64,000 nucleotides of DNA from Batillaria attramentaria (taxonomy: Eukaryota > Mollusca > Gastropoda > Batillariidae): positions 1,918,501 through 1,982,500 of the forward strand of contig JACVVK020000061.1 in the NCBI GenBank assembly GCA_018292915.2, written 5' to 3'. Shown in pieces: positions 59,650 to 64,000 of this stretch. Every line of letters starts with the position of its first letter. Position 1 is the first letter of the stretch. Below the pieces are notes generated by a model that made no database searches, was not told where the DNA came from, and was given only the letters and a program-made list of their open reading frames with translations. The translations under genes and the position numbers were made by a program.

Positions 59650-59812
59650 TGTTAGTAGCTCGGCTCGGCGTCTACTAGAACGGTACAGCGTTGGTGCTCG
59701 GGCCGTGAGTTCGAATCCCGGTCACAGCCAAATATTTGTGCTGGCCTTTTTCTCGGTGTCCGGCCTTTGATATCACCCACGTGTGCTGGAAAAGGGCGTT
59801 AAACCATCACCC
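59650..59812 (+). mobile_element. SINE-A copy
   Basis: A diverged tRNA-like head (CGTGAGTTCGAATCCCGGTC) is followed by CCAAATATTTGTGCTGGCC and the GGCGTTAAACC tail, then C and CA runs. Confidence 0.7.
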
Positions 59813-59819
59813 CCCCCCC

Positions 59820-59853
<34 letters not shown>

Positions 59854-60105
59854 ACCCTTCCCTCTTGGCATTTACATGTACTAAATATTTGTGGAGATGG
59901 ACCTTAAAGCATCTATGTGCATAACGCCGCTGAGATGGAAAACTGTTGCTTTCAATGCTCCAAGGCTTTTTACCAGATAGATGGATGTTTCATGTGGCCA
60001 TTGCGACCTTTTTTTTTTCGTGACTTTGTGGCTTCTAATGTTAGAGAAATACGACTTTCTTTGAGCCTTCGGTCCATTTTGGAAAAGCTGATAAAAATAG
60101 CAACC

Positions 60106-60990
60106 GGCCCCCGTAGTGTAGTGGTTAGACAGGGGATTTGGTCTAGTGGTTAAGGCATCCTTCGGATCCTGAGCTGCCGGGTTCGAGTCCCCGGTGGGCA
60201 GGAATATGGTGGGATTTTTTCCTTCCCATATCGAGTCAAATCCATGTGCAGACTCGTTTGCGGTGCCTGTCTCGCCTTCGTGTACACACGCACGCACAAA
60301 CATCAAGTGTGCACGCTAAAAATCCCACGTTCATCTCTCGAAAAAGAGTAGGCTGTGGTCGGTGGCGTGGTAAACAGAAATACTGTCGCACGCACCAGAG
60401 TGAATAGCAGGGTAGAGGTTTGCACACAAAGTAGCGCTTAACGGCAGCAGGCTTTCACTGCTTCGTCCTCCAGCCCTGCGGCGCCGTGAGCATTTCAGCA
60501 GAGATGGATATGTGCGCCGAGGAGAAGTCTACCATACCATACCATACCATAGCACTTCGGACCATGGACCGGGAGACCCGGGTTCGAGTTCAGCCGAGGC
60601 AAGCGGGATTTTTTGTACCTAAGTCGGCTCCTACCCAGAGCGGGTGTGCTATGGGCTCAGTGGGGAGGCTGTTGCCACACAGCCGAGATTCACCCACTTC
60701 ACGGGTGCGACTTTGCGGGTGCTTCCCTTGGAATGACACGTCTTATGATGTGGATGATACATGGCCGGCACCGCAGGTGCCGTAGTTCCCGGGATATTTA
60801 TGACAGGAAGCGTGGAATGCGGTCCTGTCCCAAACCACACGGACCTCCATAGCATCATCTTACCATCATCCTCATCTCCATCATCATGCATAATAAAAAA
60901 CAAAAATGCCCCTGCTTCCGAGCCCTCCGTGGATTCCACCCATGACCAGGGAGGAACACCACTGGAACTGGCAAAGACCTGGGGGCAGTT
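60106..60990 (+). mobile_element. SINE-B copy split by SINE-F
   Basis: The SINE-B head (GGCCCCCGTAGTGTAGTGG) at 60106-60128 resumes at 60551 with AGCACTTCGGACCATGG and continues through the full body to an A tract near 60996. Confidence 0.8.
60129..60550 (+). mobile_element. SINE-F inserted in SINE-B
   Basis: The tRNA-like head GGTCTAGTGGTTAAGGC and GGGTTCGAGTCCCCGG are followed by a 350-bp body and an (ACCAT)n tail (60530-60550). It interrupts SINE-B within the A-box region. The target duplication is short or eroded. Confidence 0.75.
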
Positions 60991-61244
60991 TAAAAAAAAA
61001 AAAAAAAGCAACCACTCAGCACCGTCTAGTTGGTTCTCAGTCCGCAACCAAATAACGCCGTCTGCTCAGTACGCGGTACACTTCTAGAACAACTTATACA
61101 CTGACCACAGTCACCACAATGGTCTCAGATGTTACACTGTGGCCCAAGTGACTGATCCCGATACACGGATTCAGCGCATCTGATGGAAAGTTTTCCACAC
61201 AATGTTGTATTCCTGTCGTACGTCGGTAAGACTTGAAAGGTTCT

Positions 61245-62092
61245 GGGCCCGTATGTAAAAGTCGAGGTTAATTTAACCCACGGCTACGGGCCTAACAGAC
61301 CGAGACGTCACAGCCAGAATCGGCAAGGCAAGAGCAGCAATGGTCATGCTGAAGAACATCTGGGCATCCAAAGTTGTCAGCACAAGAACCAAACTTCGCA
61401 TCTTCAACTCCAACGTGAAGTCAGTTCTGCTCTACGGATGCGAAACATGAAGGACAACGAAGACAATGCAGCAGAAGATCCAGACATTTCTCAACACCTG
61501 TCTGAGGCGCATCTTCAACATCCGATGGCCAGAGAAGATCCGGAACGAAGAGCTGTGGGAGCGAGCAGGGCAGGAACCAGCGGCCAAGCAGATCCTGCGG
61601 AGGAAGTGGGGCTGGATTGGACACACCCTCAGGAAGCCAGCATCCAGCACGACACGCCAAGCCCTGACATGGAACCCACAGGGGAAAAGGAAGAGAGGCC
61701 GGCCTCGCAACAGCTGGAGGCGGGACACTGAGGCAGAGTTATATAAGCAGGGGACCAACTGGACTGAAGTGGCAAGAATAGCCCAGAACAGAGCGCGATG
61801 GCGAAGGGTTGTGAAGGCCTATGCTCCACGTGGAGCCAGGGGCCTAAGTAAGTAAGTAAGTACGGGCCTAATCCAGACTAGGACAAAAGAAACCCAAAAG
61901 CAAAATTAAATATTAAAAAAGGACGTGAAGAAAGGAAGAAAAAAATCCTTCTATAATGGCTCAGGCACCTTCCCGGAATGGGCCCGCTCCCTGATTTACA
62001 GAAAAATTTAACCCTAGAGCTAGTTTAGTTCGAGGTTAGACTCTAACCCGGGGCTAAATGCCCTAACCTCGACTATTACATACGGGCCCTGG
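61245..62092. mobile_element. GGGCCCGTATG-type MITE carrying a LINE insertion
   Basis: Left end GGGCCCGTATGTAAAAGTCG and right end CTATTACATACGGGCCC are inverted. Outside the LINE it matches the reverse complement of 27456-27728. Confidence 0.75.
61285..61871 (+). mobile_element. 5'-truncated LINE, 11-bp target duplication
   Basis: TACGGGCCTAA lies at 61285-61295 and 61861-61871. The 565-bp insert encodes the reverse transcriptase C-terminus: A-R-I-G-K-A-R, T-K-L-R-I-F-N-S-N-V-K, S-V-L-L-Y-G-C-E-T, then an in-frame TGA where W is expected, then R-R-I-F-N-I-R-W-P, G-W-I-G-H-T-L-R-K and R-R-D-T-E-A-E. It ends in an (AAGT)n 3' repeat. The copy is dead. Confidence 0.8.
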
Positions 62093-62254
62093 TGGATACC
62101 GGCTACCTTAGTTCCGATTTCCTTTGGCAATGAGTTCCATATTGTCCTCCTGACTACATCAATGCTGCTTAAGATGTATCGATCCGCTTCTTGGGTGTTG
62201 ATGGATCGTTCCTCGGTGTACCGTTGGCTAAAGAAAAGCCGGGGTGCAATGGAT

Positions 62255-62467
62255 ATAATGATAATAATAATAATCCTACTACTACAACTACCAATACTAC
62301 CAATAATAATAATAGTGACAATACTACTACTACTACCAAGAATAATAATAATAATAGTGATAATAAAAATTATGATAATAGTGAAAATAATGATAATGAT
62401 ACTTAAACTATCAATAAAGAACAGTTCTAAGCGCTTTAAGAAATAAAAGAATAAAAAGTGTAAAGGA

Positions 62468-62525
<58 letters not shown>
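62255..62525. repeat. (AAT/ACT)n field and (TA)n(GA)n microsatellite
   Basis: Degenerate AAT, ACT and GATAAT triplets to about 62400, then TA and GA runs at 62468-62525. Confidence 0.95.
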
Positions 62526-62532
<7 letters not shown>

Positions 62533-62620
62533 ACAAAGGCGTCGCTAAAGCCGAAAACATGCGCTCAATCAGGTCAATTTGAAAGTAGGGGAAGTAAGTA
62601 AAGCTGAGAGCGCTCCCTAG

Positions 62621-62902
62621 ATCTAGGAGATGTGTGCTTTGTATGCCAGTGGACAAGTCCGCCTTGCCCTATATTGGCTACAAGCCACAGAGGAGGGGGG
62701 GGGGATCTACCATCCTACCGCTGAAACGTCTAACAGATCTAAGGGTATCTCACCATTCATAGGGCCCCCATTCCCCTCCCACCGGGAGGAAAATGGTCGG
62801 TACAACCAAGGCCATATGAATTGGTGATTTCTGTCTCTGTGGCTTGTAGCCAATATAGGGCAAGGCGGACTTGTCCACTGGCATACAAAGCACACATCTC
62901 CT
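62621..62902. mobile_element. Small foldback element, ~70-bp perfect inverted arms
   Basis: Left arm 62623-62692 (CTAGGAGATGTGTGCTTTG ... GGCTACAAGCCACAGAG) and right arm 62835-62902 are reverse complements with essentially no mismatch, around a ~142-bp loop. The arm end AGGAGATGTGTGCTTT recurs at 62921-62936 and AGGAGATA at 62951. Confidence 0.8.
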
Positions 62903-62955
62903 ATATATATATATATATCTAGGAGATGTGTGCTTTATATATATATATCTAGGAG

Positions 62956-62956
<1 letters not shown>

Positions 62957-63026
<70 letters not shown>
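62957..63026. repeat. (CA)n microsatellite
   Basis: A pure CA run after the foldback element. Confidence 0.95.
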
Positions 63027-63028
<2 letters not shown>

Positions 63029-63228
63029 ATGCAAACCGGGATAGTAGAATTGTGTTTAGGACAGAAAACAGATGGGTTTTGAAGTCTTTCTTGAACGTTT
63101 CAAGGGAGGGTGATTGGCGGAGTGAATGAAGGATAGAATTGCATGCTAAAGAACCAGCGTAGGAGTCGAGAATGCTCTAGTGCCAACGGTAAAAAGTCCA
63201 GTGTCTGTGGCCGCTCTGCTTGCTGTCA

Positions 63229-63686
63229 TTAACATCCCAGCATCATTGCTTCGGCAAACCTATCCTCCAGCCTCGAAATGTCACCCACGACGACCAGCTG
63301 CGAGTTGCATCGGGCGATGACGTCACACCACGGGTCAACATAGCGTGGACAGGTGGCGCTCATGTCAGTGGTTCCTATGACAACCACCACAGCGCGTTTC
63401 AGTCCCATGATGCACTCGGCTTCCGCCACCTGGACCTTGTCCTCCTTCGGGCACGCGAGAGTCTCGGGGAAGTCTTCGCTGTCTTTCGTGATGACGTCGT
63501 ACGGGACATTTCCACAGTGAAGACCTTTGAGGAATCCTTTGGGGTTCTTGTCTGTGTCAGCTGCGGCGTGGTCCATGGGCTGGGAGGCAGATGTTCTGTG
63601 TTTCGCCAGCTTTACGTACCCGGAAACCATCACATCGCTCAGTTTCAAGGTGTCTTTTGGGGTCCCAGTTTCTTCTGTGGCCGGCG
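63229..63686 (-). CDS. Copy C terminal exon of a third nuclease-helicase gene
   Basis: Acceptor TTCATTGCAG, 458 nt, phase 1 in, stop TAA at 63231-63229. It has S-G-Y-V-K-L, G-F-L-K-G-L, A-E-C-I-M-G-L-K-R-A-V-V-V-V-I-G, C-P-R-Y-V-D-P-W-C-D-V-I-A-R-C and N-S-Q-L-V-V-V-G-D, matching copies A and B. The frame is intact. Upstream exons lie beyond the right edge of the window. Confidence 0.75.
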
Positions 63687-63959
63687 CTGCAATGAATGTA
63701 GAAACAGCAATTGACTAAATAGTGTTTTAGCATTACACAACACTTGATAGTGTCAAAGGCTTTGGTGTCAGTTCTTCTACGAGCTGGACACCCAGTGGGG
63801 TGCCTTCAAAATGAAAAAAAAATTCTGAACGTGCAAACTTTTTTTTTTAAAAGATAGAGTTCCTTTTCAGGATTCAAGAAAGAGTTTTCCTGAAATTTAG
63901 GAGTAAGTACGCTGTAGTGCATTTTTCGTCTCCTTTCTCATTTTTTTTCTCTTTTCTTT

Positions 63960-64000
63960 TCTTCTCTCCTCCCCCCCCCCTCTCTCTCTCTCTCTCTCTC
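63960..64000. repeat. C run and (CT)n microsatellite at the window edge
   Basis: CTCTCCTCCCCCCCCCC changes into a CT run that continues past the end of the window. Confidence 0.95.

Noticed and set aside
61421..61758. Minus-strand ORFs opposite the LINE
   Set aside because: They are antisense shadows of the reverse transcriptase frame.

Overview
The window is eukaryotic nuclear DNA, most likely from an invertebrate and probably a gastropod mollusc. Genes are split by GT-AG introns, microsatellites are very abundant, and the sequence is dense with tRNA-headed SINEs, MITEs and decayed LINE/LTR copies. Nothing looks bacterial: there are no operons, Shine-Dalgarno sites or CRISPR arrays. The gastropod assignment is an inference from the repeat style and gene families, not a database match.

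The main gene content is a family of multi-exon minus-strand genes that join a PD-(D/E)XK (NERD-like) nuclease-type domain to an SF1-type helicase/ATPase. Copy A (9.4-17.4 kb) has every expected exon type but carries single-base frameshifts in three exons. Copy B (36.7-50.2 kb) has the best-preserved reading frame: exon phases join correctly from the N-terminal exon to the stop codon, and its nuclease-type exon pair occurs twice in tandem (44.3-46.0 and 46.4-48.1 kb). Only the terminal exon of copy C is inside the window (63.2-63.7 kb). The three stop codons lie about 27 kb apart.

Plus-strand genes or gene pieces lie between them. Exon 1 of a type II membrane protein is at 3.15 kb. A second type II membrane protein is at 26.7-29.95 kb, with two short downstream exons and a possible TNF-ligand-like start of the ectodomain; a tandem array whose unit includes the start-codon context precedes it. 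A broken vertnin-like fragment lies at 32.1-32.6 kb, with a solo LTR just downstream (32.8-33.5 kb). Four internal exons of a transposase-derived gene lie at 55.3-57.0 kb between two direct repeats.

The rest is repeats. I label the families for reference: SINE-A (about 170 bp, some 20 copies), SINE-B (about 470 bp), SINE-C, SINE-D and SINE-F; an hAT-type MITE with 8-bp target duplications; a mariner-type MITE; a hairpin MITE; a foldback element; a TIR element with a tiny ORF; several satellites; and CA/TG, GA/CT, AAT and AT microsatellites. Several insertions are nested and have recognisable target-site duplications, so their order can be read. The duplicated nuclease exons of copy B carry a SINE signature that points to unequal crossing-over between two SINE-A copies.
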